Positions 11,627-22,640 are shown, counted from the stretch's first letter. The stretch is 64,000 bases of DNA from Cladorhizidae sp. MBARI D1340-BT2 (GCA_028752905.1 JAQNBH010000009.1:25342370-25406369); one strand, 5' to 3'. The notes: generated by a model from the sequence alone, not told the origin. Made by a program: numbers and translations.

Positions 11627-13137
11627 ATGAGATACCAGTCACACAACACCAGTTCAAACAACCCTGGACCATCTGATGATTTGAGTGATACAGCTTACCC
11701 TGGGAGTCCAGAGAAGAGGCAGTTCCTAATCATTGGACAGACTAAGAAAGATAGTCCAGTCCTCCCACCACCTGATAGAAACACACCTCTCTCTAGTGAG
11801 CCAACATCAGACTGTGTTGTAACCAGTGTTACACAAGTTGTGCCTAGAATGCTTGGAAAACCCTTGCCTTGCAAACCACCTGTCCTTACAGAAAATTCCC
11901 TGATGACTTTAAAAAAATTCTGCTGTCTGAAGCGTGGCTAGAAGACACACACATAGATGAGGCACAGGCTCTACTTCGCAATCAGTTTCCAAAGATGGGT
12001 GCTTCCAGTCTATTGGGTATGTGGCAACAGGAAGTGGAGGCTCAATAACTGGAACTCCGGTTCGGGATTATATCCAAATCATGAATACTGGCGGCCACTG
12101 GGTCTGTGTGTCCAGCATAGGAATGCCCAAGGGGACTGTGCGGGTGTATGACAGCCTCTATACAAGAACCAGTAAGAAATAACTTGAATGATAATATTTT
12201 ATATGCTAAACTTTAAAAAAAATTACACATTCTGATTAGGTGAATCAAGAATTAACTGTTGTCAATTTCCAACAACTTTTATGACATGCATTGGAAATTG
12301 AATAATGTCATTGAATCCAACAGTGTTGTTTTTATTTTAATCCTGTCAATTAAAAAATTGGTCTCCTTGATAACTACTGTTGTGAGCTTAGAAATCTATA
12401 CTAAATTTTTTACTTGCATAGTATCTCAACTCAAGCATCACATTAAGAACCAAGGCCTTGCAAGAGTGTCAATTTCACCTAAATATGATTCACAGCTCGA
12501 AATTAATGGCAAGATGCCCACGTTATGGTACAACAACGAACCCACTAAAATAGGTACAGTACGTGTTACCATTCAATCAATTCTTGTGAAATAAATAGTA
12601 GTTATACACTACAAACAATTAATAGTTGTTTCGTTTGTTTGTTCTTATTGTTGTTGGATCATTGCAGAACTGGATACACTAAAATGCCTGGCATGGATGG
12701 AATTATATCAAGGAAGCCACCTGACCATACAGAAACCATACATGCATCAACAGGTTGGAGGCAATACCTGTGGTTTATTTGCCATTGCTGTAGCAACCGC
12801 ATTATGCAATGGTGTGGACCCATCAACAATAACATTTGATCAAACAAAGATGCGGTCCCACCTGATGAGATCTTTCCAGACATATCACATCAAACTATTC
12901 CCTGTTCAAGGATGCTGACGGGAAGCCACAAGCAAGAAGCTCAAGACTGTTCTCAGGGAACCATTGATCTGTGTTTGCAGACAACCCCATGACTGTGCCC
13001 TCACAGTGGCACAGTGCAGCAAGTGTAGTGAATGGTTCCACCAATCATGTATACAGATTCCACCATCAGCCATCATCAACCGGGAGGAGGAGTGGAACTG
13101 TGGCAGTTGTTTGGATAGGGAATTGGGTGCCACTTAA
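11627..13137 (+). pseudogene. Ulp1/C48 cysteine peptidase joined to a PHD finger
   Basis: A Ser/Pro-rich linker (11627-11880) leads into TLKKILLSEAWLEDTHIDEA and, after a frameshift near 12000, SIGYVATGSGGSITG, NTGGHWVCVSSIG (catalytic His) and VRVYDSLYTRTS (catalytic Asp). GTAAGA follows at about 12174. The peptidase resumes after a TTGCAG acceptor at 12667: LDTLKCLAWMELYQGSHLTI, then QQVGGNTCGLFAIAVATALC with the Gln and catalytic Cys. A TGA (12916-12918) follows FPVQGC, and the same frame continues with ICVCRQPHD...CSKCSEWFHQSC...WNCGSC, a C4HC3 PHD finger ending at a TAA (13135-13137). The TGA therefore lies exactly between peptidase and PHD. Ulp1-type enzymes cleave SUMO-like modifiers; PHD fingers read histone tails. 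All peptidase residues are present, but frameshift and stop make it a pseudogene. The ~490 nt between 12174 and 12667 look intronic. Confidence 0.75.
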
Positions 13138-14000
13138 ATAATTAAGACTGAATCTGTTTATTCTTGTTGGGATTTTTTTCTGGGTAATTATGAATGTCTC
13201 ATTTTCATGCAATAAACTGTCTTAGTTCTCCATATCTGTGAAATACTGGGAGATCCTAAACTTTCTGGTGGTCTTCCTAGGATATCATGGTTGACCTGAA
13301 AATATGTTTATTGTTTAATTCAAGTTTTGCACAAGTTAAATTGTAGGATGGTGCTGAGGAACCACATATATATGCTCTGACCCTGTTCTTCTATCACTCC
13401 ATCATCCAGAGAAGCAAAACAAAAGAAATATTGTTCATCTAATTGTGATTATAGTAAATGGCAAGTATTCTCAGTTGTCATATTACTTCTCCCATGATGA
13501 TAGATTTGTTGCAAAAAAAATCTATTTCTATAGCTAGAGAGAAAAATTTAATATAAAAAAATAAAAATAAATTTCTGAGAGAAATGAGGGTTGGCAAGTT
13601 ACTTGCCATATTAGATACTCCTCCCATGTTTTTACTGCAATTTATATATAGCTTGTGTATATATATATACACACGCAACACTTTCATATTCAGCTATGAC
13701 AGGTGAGATTTATATGGCAGGTGGGACTAATATGTCGGGTGAGACAAATATGGCAGGTGTCTGCAGGTGACTAATATGGCAGGTGAGACTAATATGTCAG
13801 GTGATACTAATATGTCAGGTGAGACTAATACGGAATAGGAATATGGAATAGTTTACCTGACTGTCGCAGGACGACATTAAAACTAGACTGTTCCCAATGC
13901 ATAACTATGGATGTGGATTGAACCCAGTAGTGAGTAACTAATTATGAATTGGAAGTGTTGTTAATGTTGCAGCTTAGTGTGTTTGTGTGTTATGTGTTTA
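13138..14000. other. non-coding spacer with an ~18-bp tandem repeat
   Basis: No gene seen. At 13694-13834 the unit CAGGTGAGACTAATATGT and variants (ATATGGCAGGTG) recur six to seven times. Confidence 0.7.
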
Positions 14001-14279
14001 TGTTGGGAAAATGTCATAGGTCGATGATGAGTGTAAGATTACCATGTATGGGCAGAAACCAGAAGTGGGGGCTCCAGCCTAGTTAAGGGAGGAGTTGCTA
14101 CTGCTCTGGGAGTTAGCCATTGTACTGAGTCTTGTAAGTGTCCTATATTGAATTATTAACGTTTCTCTACTTAACCTTGCTAGCCTAGTGTATAGCTTAA
14201 AGGTAGAGTGGTGGCAGCATACCAACACTTAGTGACTGGCTCAGAGTCTGTGGGTAAGATCAGATTTGGTCCTGTCACA
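14001..14279 (+). mobile_element. 5' LTR of a Ty3/gypsy-like element (predicted)
   Basis: The segment starts TGTTGGGAAAAT and ends CCTGTCACA, the TG...CA form of LTR ends, and is followed at once by a primer-binding-like sequence. The end is well supported by position next to that site; the start is the nearest suitable TG and is less certain. No full second LTR was found downstream. Confidence 0.5.
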
Positions 14280-14299
14280 ACTGGTGGCAGCGGTGGGAT
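14280..14299 (+). promoter_or_regulatory. primer-binding site of the gypsy-like element
   Basis: ACTGGTGGCAGCGGTGGGAT follows directly on the LTR end. TGGTGGCAGCGGTGG is the form seen next to LTRs of several animal gypsy groups. The same sequence recurs at 16735. Confidence 0.55.
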
Positions 14300-14329
14300 T
14301 TTTTTAAACTAGAGAGATAGCTACTTTCC

Positions 14330-15190
14330 TTGACAAGAAGAATGGATACCAGAAGTAAGGCAAGGCACACTACAGAAGGAGAAAGGCGGAGTACTTCACC
14401 GCTAATGGACTCAGAAGATATTGGGGAAAGAGTGACAACTTATATGCTCCCAATGTTTAAACTCCAGTCAGAGAAGCAAAAGGAAGACGAGAAAAGACGG
14501 GCGACCGAACGAGCAGAAGCCGAGGAGAAAAGAGAACAGAGATGGAAAAGATTGCTGATGACAGTGATGAGCGGAGGGGGCACTGACAGGATAGAAGAAT
14601 CGGACTCTGTTCCTACCCCCAGCCAAATCAAAGCACCCCGGTTCAGAGAAATGAAGGAAGACGAAGACCCCCTGGATTATTTAACGTTTTAGAGAGCCAT
14701 ATGGCTACATACAAGGTCCTCAAGAAGGATTGGATGAGATATTTGGCTCCTGAATTCCGACCAGATGCCAACAGAGTATATCTGGCAATGCAGCCGGATG
14801 TAAAGGAAGACTATGATCAAGTCAAACTAGCACTCTTGCGACTCTACCGTGTGACCAGAAAAGCTTACCGAAAAGATTGGACAATCTCAAACGGAAACCA
14901 GACGAAGGATGGGAGGCTCTGATGGGTCGTGCTGTCCTCACCACACGATGGACAGAAGGCTGCAAAACAATCCAGCAGGTAAATGATTTGTGTGCACTTG
15001 ATACTGTAATGAAGCTTATGCCTAGACATGTAGCACAGTTTGTGTCTGACAAGATACCCAGCACTGCAGCTGAGGCTGGAGGATTGGCAGATGATTACCT
15101 GGCAGATAGGGGTTGGACCCCTGTTGACCAGTCGATATCGGTCGACTCCACCACCAGATATTCCAGAAGGGAGACAGGTCTAGGCAACTA
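14330..15190 (+). pseudogene. gag of the gypsy-like element
   Basis: Three successive frames make up one gag. The first (14330-14692) opens with a basic start, then a Glu/Lys/Arg-rich predicted coiled coil (EKQKEDEKRRATERAEAEEK) and ends APRFREMKEDEDPLDYLTF, the entry to the capsid. The second (14701-14880) holds KVLKKDWMRYLAPEF and VKLALLRLYRVTRKAYRK. The third (14877-15191) has DEGWEALMGRAV and VNDLCALDTVMKLMPRHVAQ, giving the 'R-.-Y-...-Y-R--' pattern of SCAN/Ty3 capsid C-terminal domains. A TAG at 14690-14692 and a frameshift near 14875 break it. Gag would form the particle that packages the element RNA. Confidence 0.65.
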
Positions 15191-15284
15191 GCAGGTAGAA
15201 CATGAGGCAGGTGGAAAGAGAAAGAGGCAAGAGCAAGGAGTACACTCACACAAGGGAGCAGTACAGATGATCACAAACAGTACA

Positions 15285-15893
15285 AGCCGAAGGCAGATGG
15301 GTCCTACAGACCCAAATGCTTCAAATGTGGGAAGCCAGGTCATTTTGCACCGGGAATGCTATAGTACCAAGCCCAAAAGTTTCAAGAAGAGGTACGATAA
15401 TGTGAACTTGTCCAAGCCACTGACGCCCAAGGAAGAAGTATCTCTGATCAAGACAGAGATCAGTGGACGCTCTACAGTGGAAGGCACAGTAGGAGGGATG
15501 AAATGTATAGACATTTTATTAGATGCTGGTGCAGGGCAGATGGTGGTGAGGTCGAGCTTGGTACCCAAGGAGTGCTACACCGGCAGGTCCAAGGAGGTGA
15601 GAGATTACCAGGGAACAGCATGAACTCACCACTTGGCACGGATCAACATCACTGTAGGAGGCCGCACAGAGGAGCTGGAGGTGCTGGTGGCAGACAAACT
15701 AACACATGAAGTGTTGCTTGGCACAGACATGCCTGGACTGTGGGATTTGGGTAAGCAGTTGTTGAATAATGAGTTGGTCAATTTGGTGTCTACTCGTTCT
15801 CAGACTAGAGCAGGAGGGAATACTGAACTGCAGGCTTATGGTCGAGAGAGTGTGAGGCTGAGGAGAGCACTGAGGAGGATGAGACAGCAATGA
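15285..15893 (+). pseudogene. zinc knuckle and aspartic protease of the gypsy-like element
   Basis: A CCHC knuckle begins CFKCGKPGHFA at about 15320-15352; a frameshift just before its last Cys shifts the frame into CYSTKPKSFKK. The protease follows: LTPKEEVSLIKTEISGRS, then CIDILLDAGAGQMVVRSSLV at about 15502-15565. The active-site triplet is DAG instead of DTG/DSG. A TGA ends this frame at 15621-15623 (QGTA-stop), and a second frame resumes with ARINITVGGRTEELEVLVAD and EVLLGTDMPGLWDLG, the flap and C-terminal part ('LLG-D'). It ends STRSQTRAGG..., a motif often found just after protease in this group. Confidence 0.7.
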
Positions 15894-16690
15894 TGAGGAA
15901 TCATCCGAAGGAGTCTCCGATGATGGACCAGACCCTACCACAACTGACGAGACATCTGATGAAGAGCCAGAGAAGAAAAGTCTGACAAAGTCCCAGAAGA
16001 GGCAGGCCAATGCAGTGTACATAGAGGGGCAGAAGGGCCATCCACTAGATGTCAATTCCAATGAACTCCAATGAGAGCAAGAGCATGATCCGATACTTAA
16101 ACCCATGTGGGTGAAGGCACAGAGTGATGACAACACTGAGTTTCTGGTGGAGGATCACTTGCTGTGGAAGAATACAACAGACCGCCTGGGTGATGAGGCA
16201 ACACAATTGTGCCTACCTAAAAGGTATAGGTCCATGGTACTGGCTCTAGCTCACCGACCAGGCCATCCAGGATGAGATAGAACAGCACAGAGAATACTTG
16301 ATGAATTCTTCTGGCGCCAAATTCATGATGATGTGGAAAAGTTTCACCTGCACCATTACCATCATCGGGCAACCATCCTCCAGAATAGCGATGGATTTGA
16401 CAGGGCCACTCCCGACGACACCAGATGGCAACCGTTTTGTGCTAGTAGTGATAGATTATTCCACTAGATGGCCTGAGGCATTTGCACTACGGACAACAGA
16501 AAGTTCCATTATTGCAGAGAAGCTAACACAAATGTTTACATGGACTGGTGTGCCAGACGAGATCCTGATGGTCTGCGGCACAAACTTTGTCAGCAAGCTG
16601 CTGAAAGAGTTGTATAACTTCTTGGGGTTGAAGGCGATCAAAACAACTCCTTACCACCCACCCACAGACGGGATGGTTGACTCACGTTAA
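15894..16690 (+). pseudogene. integrase of the gypsy-like element, directly after protease
   Basis: After an acidic linker (15900-15990) a frame reads KPMWVKAQSDDN, LVEDHLLWKNTTDRLGDEA, LCLPKRYRSMVLALAHRPGH and RILDEFFWRQIHDDVEKF: the HHCC zinc-binding region (the CxxC half is damaged). After a frameshift the core follows at 16370-16690: RIAMDLTGPLPTTPDGNRF (first Asp), VIDYSTRWPEAFALRTTESS, DEILMVCGTNFVSKLL, where the second Asp is replaced by Val, and TPYHPPTDGMVDSR, after which homology stops where the catalytic Glu (usually MVERFN) should be. No reverse transcriptase or RNase H lies between protease and integrase. Either RT was deleted or the element had a Gmr1-like order (integrase before RT) and lost its 3' part. 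Confidence 0.7.
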
Positions 16691-16696
16691 AGGCAA

Positions 16697-16813
16697 TGGT
16701 CTGTGGGTAATATCAGATTTGGTCCTGTCACAACTGGTGGCAGCGGTGGGATTTTTTTGAACTAGAGAGATAGCTACTATCCTTGACAAGAAGAATGGAT
16801 ACCAGAAGTAAGG
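16697..16813 (+). repeat. second copy of the gypsy-like LTR end, primer site and leader
   Basis: From TCTGTGGGTAA the sequence repeats 14248-14353 with few changes: LTR end (GGTCCTGTCACA), primer-binding site and leader down to ATGGATACCAGAAGTAAGG, the start of gag. It then runs straight into the TAGG repeat. It marks a direct-repeat junction bounding the defective element. Confidence 0.8.
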
Positions 16814-16997
16814 TATGTAGGTAGGTAGGTAGGTAGGTAGGTAGGTAGGTAGGTGGGTAGGTAGGTAGGTAGGTGGGTGGGTGGGTGGGTGGGTGGGCGG
16901 GTGGGTGGGTGGGTGGGTGGGTGGGTGGGTGGGTGGGTGGGTGGGTGGGTAGGTAGGTAGGTATGTAGGTAGGTAGGTAGGTAGGTAGGTAGTATGT
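16813..16997. repeat. (TAGG)n/(TGGG)n tetranucleotide satellite
   Basis: About 45 tandem GTAG/GTGG units; the centre (about 16871-16950) is nearly pure GGGT. The G-rich strand is the plus strand and has many consecutive GGG runs, so G-quadruplex formation is plausible. Confidence 0.95.
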
Positions 16998-17029
16998 AGG
17001 AGAGCAAAATATAGTTAAAAAGGGGGTGA

Positions 17030-18119
17030 TTTCTCATCTAAAGCCATTTAAAGCGTATAAACAGTTCCATAATGTTGAAAAGGAAGCTAATGTACCCATT
17101 TTACTTGAATAAAATGGATTCACCCTATCTGATTCTTCACACCTTCGTCGTCTGATACCATTCATCTTGCATCATGAAATCTGTAAACTGAAACAAGATA
17201 TTTGCGGGAGACATGTAGCTATCATTTTTGATGGAACGACCCATGTGTGTGAGGCCTTTGTGATTGTTCTACGTTACATAGATAAAGAGTGAGCTATCAA
17301 GCAGCGTGTTTGTCGGCTGATGCTTTTAGCTAAATCCATCACTGGAGAAGAATGTGCTAGGCAACTAATAACTGCTTTGTCAACTGAGCTGTCAATTGCT
17401 TCTAATTTGATTATAGCAGCAAAGAGGGACCGTGCATCAGTGAATGATGTGGCAATGAGGACCATATCTGTGATCTATAATAAGATAATGGTTATCGGCT
17501 GTTTTTCGCACACTCTGGATCATGTTGGAGAAAGAATGAAAACACCTATCTTAGATGTGTTCATAAAGGCTTGGATAAGCTTGTTCGCTCACAGTCCGAA
17601 GTCAAGGCTTGCATGGAAGACACAGCCTGGATTGTCCACTCCAACCTATTCAGCAACCATATGGTGGAGTAAGTCTGAAGTAGTCCACAAATTGCATGAC
17701 ATGTTTGGAGATGTGCTGCATGGCAGTGATTTACCTCCATATACAACTGGAAAACTACTGGAAATCATTGACGATCAAGCAGCATGTAGGAAACTGAAAA
17801 TGGAGCTCGCTATAACAGTAGATGCAATGGAACCGTTCGTCAAGGCAACATACTCATTAGTGTTAGTTACATTAAGTCTTCTGTATTCTCATGTCTCGTC
17901 ACAATACTATCCAAATGTGGCTGCAGTCTCTAAGCATCTGTCAGAGGGAAATTCTACACGTGAGTGCCAACTGATAGCTTACGCCAAAGCTTGTTGTGTC
18001 CCTACTCATACTTCAAGGAGAAGTTTGACAGAGATCTCAGGCCTATTGTACTTGTTAAATATGTGCCCCCTCCCTCCCCACTCAACTCAATCATAAATGC
18101 AGCCCTGAATAGTACTTAA
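17030..18119 (+). pseudogene. hAT-like transposase (sponge/cnidarian-type family)
   Basis: One frame from about 17030 to 18000 reads SHLKPFKAYKQFHNVEKEA, HLRRLIPFILHHEICKLKQD, VAIIFDGTTHVCEAF (first Asp), RLMLLAKSITGEECARQLI, AAKRDRASVNDVAMRT, VIGCFSHTLDHVGERM (the C-x2-H of hAT catalytic domains), LFAHSPKSRLAWKTQ and YSATIWWSKSEVVHKLHDMF. It carries two stops, TAA near 17107 and TGA near 17289. After a frameshift near 17995 the end continues as CPYSYFKEKFDRDLRPIVL and stops at 18119. The 258-residue open part at 17320-18096 is the longest open frame in the left half. The family matches animal transposase-derived proteins I know only as uncharacterised, so the hAT label is moderately sure. 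No inverted ends were located. Confidence 0.65.
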
Positions 18120-18528
18120 AGTAGACCCCAGTGATGGACAGTTACTAACAAGCATAGTAGGTCCATACACTGCTTACTTACACCAGTTGGCTGACCTTTA
18201 CGCCTGGATGCTAGTTGCAGCTGCCTGTGGTTAGGGAGGTGATGTAACTGGTGATCTGTAGCAAAGTGCATGATTGTGCATATGTACACAATGCTAGTGA
18301 TTGTGAGTAGTTTACTGTTTGCTCTCCTCTCCATGATTGATTCTACCCAACCTCATATAGCATCCCTGTTTCTCATGCCACATCTGTGGAGCTAGTTGTC
18401 TACTGCATCTCACTGTTGAAGGCTTCTACTAACTTCATTTCAGAGCAACCCCCTTGCCAACTGGTTCTGAGTGGAGGTTTTGCTAGTATAGTAAATGACT
18501 AATTTTGGGGGAGATAGTTAATTTTTTA

Positions 18529-19230
18529 ATAAAAAAACCAAACAAGTGCGGTACCACTTTATAGCTCCATAGATTCTGTAAACTTTATGGTATGTACTTG
18601 ATATATAGCTCAAAAGATAGCGCTCTCTGTGTGCTTTATTTCGATACTAAAATATTTTTCATGCTTATAACTATAGCCAAGTTACTGGAACTAAAGTGAA
18701 GGGATCCTCAAAACCTGAATGCCTGATTTTGCCGCATAAATATCTCCAGATTGCCAAGTGCTAGAGAGTTGAAATTAACACCAGTGACTAGAAGAAGCCC
18801 TACTCTATGCAATAAGCAATTTGATGAGGCGCTAAAACGTAAGTACGTGGTCAAATGCTCGGTTGTAAAATGAATTTTGTTAAAATTCCATAAAATTCAT
18901 TTTCCACCTATGCGCTTGCTTGACCAGTACTTACATTTTAGCGCCTTATCAAAAATAGAGTAGGGCTTTCTCTAACCAGTGTTGCTAATTTCAACTCTCT
19001 AGCACTTGGCAATCTGAAGATATTTATGTGGCAAAATCAGGCATAGAGGTTTTGAGGCTCCCTCCACTTTATTTCCAGTAACTTGCCTATAGTTATCATA
19101 TGAAAAATATTTTAGTATCAAAGCGAGGAGAGACCAATCTTTTGAGCTATAATTATATCAAGTCCATACCATGAAGTTTACAGTATCTATGGCGCTATAA
19201 AGTGATAACCACAAGTTTGTTTTTATAATT
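18529..19230. repeat. long palindromic foldback element
   Basis: Two arms of about 330 bp are inverted copies of each other around a centre near 18895 ('aaaatgaattttg' / 'aaaattcatttt'). Matching pairs include 'tagctccatagattctgtaaac' with 'gtttacagtatctatggcgcta', 'aaaatatttttcatg' with 'atgaaaaatatttta', 'agattgccaagtgctagagag' with 'ctctctagcacttggcaatct', and 'gcgctaaaacgtaagtac' with 'gtacttacattttagcgc'. No ORF. The same family is seen at 62710-63294 (both arms), 21369-21555 (one arm) and 2192-2450 (one arm). Confidence 0.85.
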
Positions 19231-20904
19231 TAAAAATGCACCTATCACCCCTAACAAACTCACAGTTGACTACTTGCTAACTGATCAATGATGTTTATAT
19301 TTTGTAAGAATGATTCTATCACAGGTTAAGTGTTGTGAAACACAGTCAAATCATTGGGTAATATTTTGTAAGGATGTACATGTAACCCTGTCTATGTGTC
19401 GTGTAACACCGTCTGTGATGTGTTATGATGGAGAAAGAAGCTCTCATTTTTTAATGTAATACCATATTTCATTAACTGATTCACCTTTTTAAGCTGATAT
19501 CTTCAAATTGGGACATTCATCATAAAACGTGCTAAAAACCAGATTTTTACCTGTACATGTGCAGAAGGTTACAACATTATTACATTAAACTTTATTTCTT
19601 GTTCTAGTTTGTGGGAGTGGGTGGAGGAAGCGATAAAAATATAGAAATGAATAAAACTGATTGACAAGCAAAAAAGTCATAAACTGTCCCTTCCTTACCT
19701 TTGCTGCTGTCTCTGCAAGCCAATGAAAGCTGTATATTCACCTATGCTAGCCTGAAATCCCTCAGAATATCTACTCTCTTTAGAAGAAAATGCACTCCTG
19801 GTTGGATTTCTGTATCAGCATCTAGGATGGTTATGCATTGAAGGTGCTACAAAATATCACGAGGAAAAGAGTTTACCCTCTACAAGTTTCTCCTGGAAAA
19901 GTTGGGCATTAGTAGTGGCTAGCTGTTCTGACAGCAGTAAGGGTAGCATTACCTTTACTAGAGTTTACAGGATCCCATCCAAGGACAAAAATGTCAACTA
20001 ACAAGTGTAGCATACTAATCTCAATGGAAGCAAGTCAGCATTTTCTTCTCCGTAACTAGTGATCCCTTATCAACATACTTATGTAAGCCAGAAATTGATT
20101 AAATCATATTACCCACAGAGATCAGAATGCTCACTTAGCTGCCATCAAGCTCAAATGCACCCTCCCTGCGACATCCATCATTGTCCGTGGGATGGGATCC
20201 AGGATGAACTATTGAAAGTTAATGCTATCCTTTCTGGTGTTAAAACCTTCACAAGTTTTACATCCCAGATGCCACTGCAAAGATCTTGCTCTATCCTGGC
20301 CCAAATCAGCAGAAGACTGTAAACAATGTATCAAAGGACACTGACTCATTTCTCAAAGTCTAAACTATTGAGAGAGTTTACTGGTAGGCACAAGTAGCCT
20401 AGTGTAGGAAAAACAGCTTGCTAAAACAGCAGAATTCCCATAAAGATTACTATGAGGACAGTGGTTGCGATCAGCGATTGCACATCCTTTATACTTGCTG
20501 CAAAACTGATTAAGTTATGATTTAAAAAACTTTAAGACCATTTTAGATCAGTTCTTGTAAGTTGCTAGAGTATTAAGAGGCACCTGTACATACTCCATCC
20601 CCTAATGCTGCAGGGATAACTAATGTTGTTCTAATGCTGCTGGTACAAAGCCGCCACCATACTAGAGCTTGAAATAACAATCCCATTGAAGAGACACCTC
20701 CCACACACGTGCATGTACTTGACTGTCAAATGCTGAACGTTCTATTAAGTAGCATTTAGGGGGCCTAACTTGTACCACTTTTGTCTATAAAAATATTTTA
20801 GTTTCCTAAACTGTGGTTGTTAAGCCTCTCATGTTTAGTACCTAATGTTCTTAAGTTAAGTTATGGTATCTTGCTACGAAGCACTGTTCTCAAAGTCCTT
20901 GAAA
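19231..20904. other. no gene recognised
   Basis: AT-rich. An 87-codon plus-strand frame at 20059-20322 has no family resemblance and is probably chance. Confidence 0.5.
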
Positions 20905-21075
20905 CATGCACCAATTATGAACATGTGAACAAGCTTCATGATTAGTGTAACATATTTCCCAGAACATTGAGGCAAGAATTGTAATAGCATAACCAGGCCT
21001 ATTTATAGCTGCAACTCTCTGTAACTGTCTACAGTTTCCTAACGAGTATCTTGCTGCTCCATCATGACATTTGCA
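20905..21075 (-). repeat. dispersed repeat shared with 32690-32840 and 44260-44410
   Basis: On the minus strand the stretch encodes GAARYSLGNC, QLQ and AAINRPGYA; the plus strand at 32690 and 44260 encodes AARYSLGNCGQLQ and AAINRPGYASKTPAAMFCE. Agreement holds at the residue level in the same frame, so the repeat may derive from a coding sequence. The parent gene is not recognised. An open frame of 110 codons surrounds it (21222-20890). Confidence 0.6.
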
Positions 21076-21368
21076 ACCTTTCCCAAGTGATCTAGTGGCA
21101 CAGGCAGCTCCTCCTGCACGTCCTCTAAATTGCCAAAAAGATTTTCCAATGTCCCAATGATGGTATAACTGGATCGTAAAGGATATCAACATTGAGCCTG
21201 TCACAAGAATTGCATATTTCATGATAACTGATCTTCAAATGGTTTTATAGTTGAATATACTTTGCTGAATAAAACCAATTGCAAAGAATGCAGGATAGAC
21301 CATCTATAGGTCGTTACATCATCTCAGGAGCCACGGTACTTAATTTAATATGGCTTGGGAGTCTTATG

Positions 21369-21555
21369 AATTTCATTCATTTTCCACCCGCACGCTTGAC
21401 TATGTACTTACATTTTAGCGCCTAATCAAAACTGTCATTGTATAGAGTAGGGCTTCCTGTAGCCACTGGTGCTAATTTCAACTCTCTAGCACTTGGCAAT
21501 CTGGAGACATTTACGCACCAAAATCAGGCATTCTGGTTTTTGAGGATCCTGTGTG
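21369..21555. repeat. single arm of the foldback family
   Basis: Matches the right arm of the 18529 palindrome: 'cattttccaccc', 'tacttacattttagcgcct', 'agagtagggctt', 'ctagcacttggcaatctgga', 'aatcaggcat'. Confidence 0.75.
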
Positions 21556-22245
21556 AGTAATTAGTTCTGTGCAGTTCAAAATCTCATTATAATAATATAC
21601 TAGAACTTTATTTAAATCAGCTTTTTTGTTCAGCTGAGAGTAATCGTACAAGTTTGAATAAATTTAGAAGTGTACTAGTATTATGCATAATATGATGTAA
21701 TGTTACATGTTTTACCTTCTTGTATGTAACCTGATATTCATCTCCCTCCTCTTGATGTTCGGACTCTCCTCACATTTGGTGAGTATTTGAATCTACAATA
21801 ATCATCCCCAACATCTTGCAATGTGCATAATACAACTACTTATTGTTGGTGGTAATAATACCCACAACTGTCTATATCTCAACTCTCTTAACATGGTGTC
21901 GTAATGCGCTCAGGATGCTACACACAAAACTAGATGCTATGGGTACATTTTCCTCTGTAAGTTAAAACTAGACCAACAACAGCTGTCTTTGCATGGAACT
22001 TGAGCTCTATGTTGAATGAGCTCTATACTGGGAGGTAGCAACAGCGAACCTAATTTCTGCTGCGTTATATGTTTAGTTTGTTCTTGCTCTAGTACAGGCA
22101 GCATCCAGCAGAGAAGCTAGATATATTTAATGGGAACTCTTAAGGGTGTGGATCTTGCTGTTCTTTTACTATTATAGTCTACTAGATAATGACAGGCTTA
22201 GATAATTTATCCACTAAAGCTTTGGATGTGGTACCTAGCCCTTAT
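21556..22245. other. no gene seen
   Basis: AT-rich spacer up to the left end of the hAT element. Confidence 0.5.
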
Positions 22246-22433
22246 CATGGGCGTATGCAGGGGGGGTCTGCAGAACCCCCCTTTCATTTTAATGATATTC
22301 ATTGGAATGTGTTTGTGTGTGTTTTGCCCTCTCAGATTTCATTTCAGGCAATGGCACACTTCATTAATATAATTTTAATTAACATAGGTACATTGATAGT
22401 GTTAAATAATGTGGAAACAAAATTACAATAACT

Positions 22434-22465
22434 TAGGGCTAGGGCTAGCCCTAGCCCTAGCCCTT
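22434..22465. repeat. palindromic TAGGGC repeat
   Basis: Three TAGGGC units meet three GCCCTA units head to head, a perfect inverted repeat of a telomere-like hexamer. Similar hexamers end the window at 63845-64000. Confidence 0.85.
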
Positions 22466-22640
22466 GACCATGGTGGAGGGGAAAATGAGAACCCAACGAA
22501 TGTACTTTCTAAAGAAAGCCCACAAATCCCCCATGCAAATAAGACCAATCTGCTCAGGGTGCTCTGGTCCCACCGAGGGGCTGTCTGGTTGGTTGGACTT
22601 TGTCCTTCGACTGGTTAATGAGCTAATCATTGCACATGTA
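22464..22640 (+). pseudogene. reverse transcriptase fragment
   Basis: A frame reads RMYFLKKAHKSPMQIRPICS followed by GCSGPTEGLSGWLDFVLRL. This is the 'Y-LPK-HK-...-RPI-SG-.-PTE-.-S-.-LD-.-L' block of RT domains in Penelope-like and some other retroelements. Homology ends quickly and no catalytic YxDD box is seen. It lies inside the hAT element, so it is probably a nested or captured scrap. Confidence 0.6.

Larger units (their letters stand above)
7162..13137 (+). mobile_element. Ginger-like integrase transposon with Ulp1 peptidase and PHD finger (degraded)
   Basis: Gene-like blocks occur in the order of a retroviral-type integrase followed by accessory domains: H-rich zinc-binding block (7162-7358), DDE integrase core (9281-9511 and 9769-9920), end of the core (10717-10965), GPY/F-like block (11440-11620), linker, C48/Ulp1 peptidase (11890-12173 and 12668-12915) and PHD finger (12919-13137). 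Blocks are separated by non-coding stretches with GT and AG at plausible edges, so the element carried introns. Known relatives are Ginger DNA transposons and KRBA2-like genes, whose integrases can carry Ulp1, OTU or PHD modules. Stops, frameshifts and a substituted catalytic Asp show decay. It is a diverged relative of the minus-strand genes at 35552-39435 and 47122-51485. Terminal inverted repeats were not identified; outer limits are those of the coding blocks. Confidence 0.65.

Noticed and set aside
15699..16136. 145-codon minus-strand ORF
   Set aside because: Antisense of the gypsy-like protease and integrase linker.
16777..17037. Minus-strand ORF with LPTYLPTY and THPPTHPP repeats
   Set aside because: It is only the translation of the TAGG/TGGG satellite.
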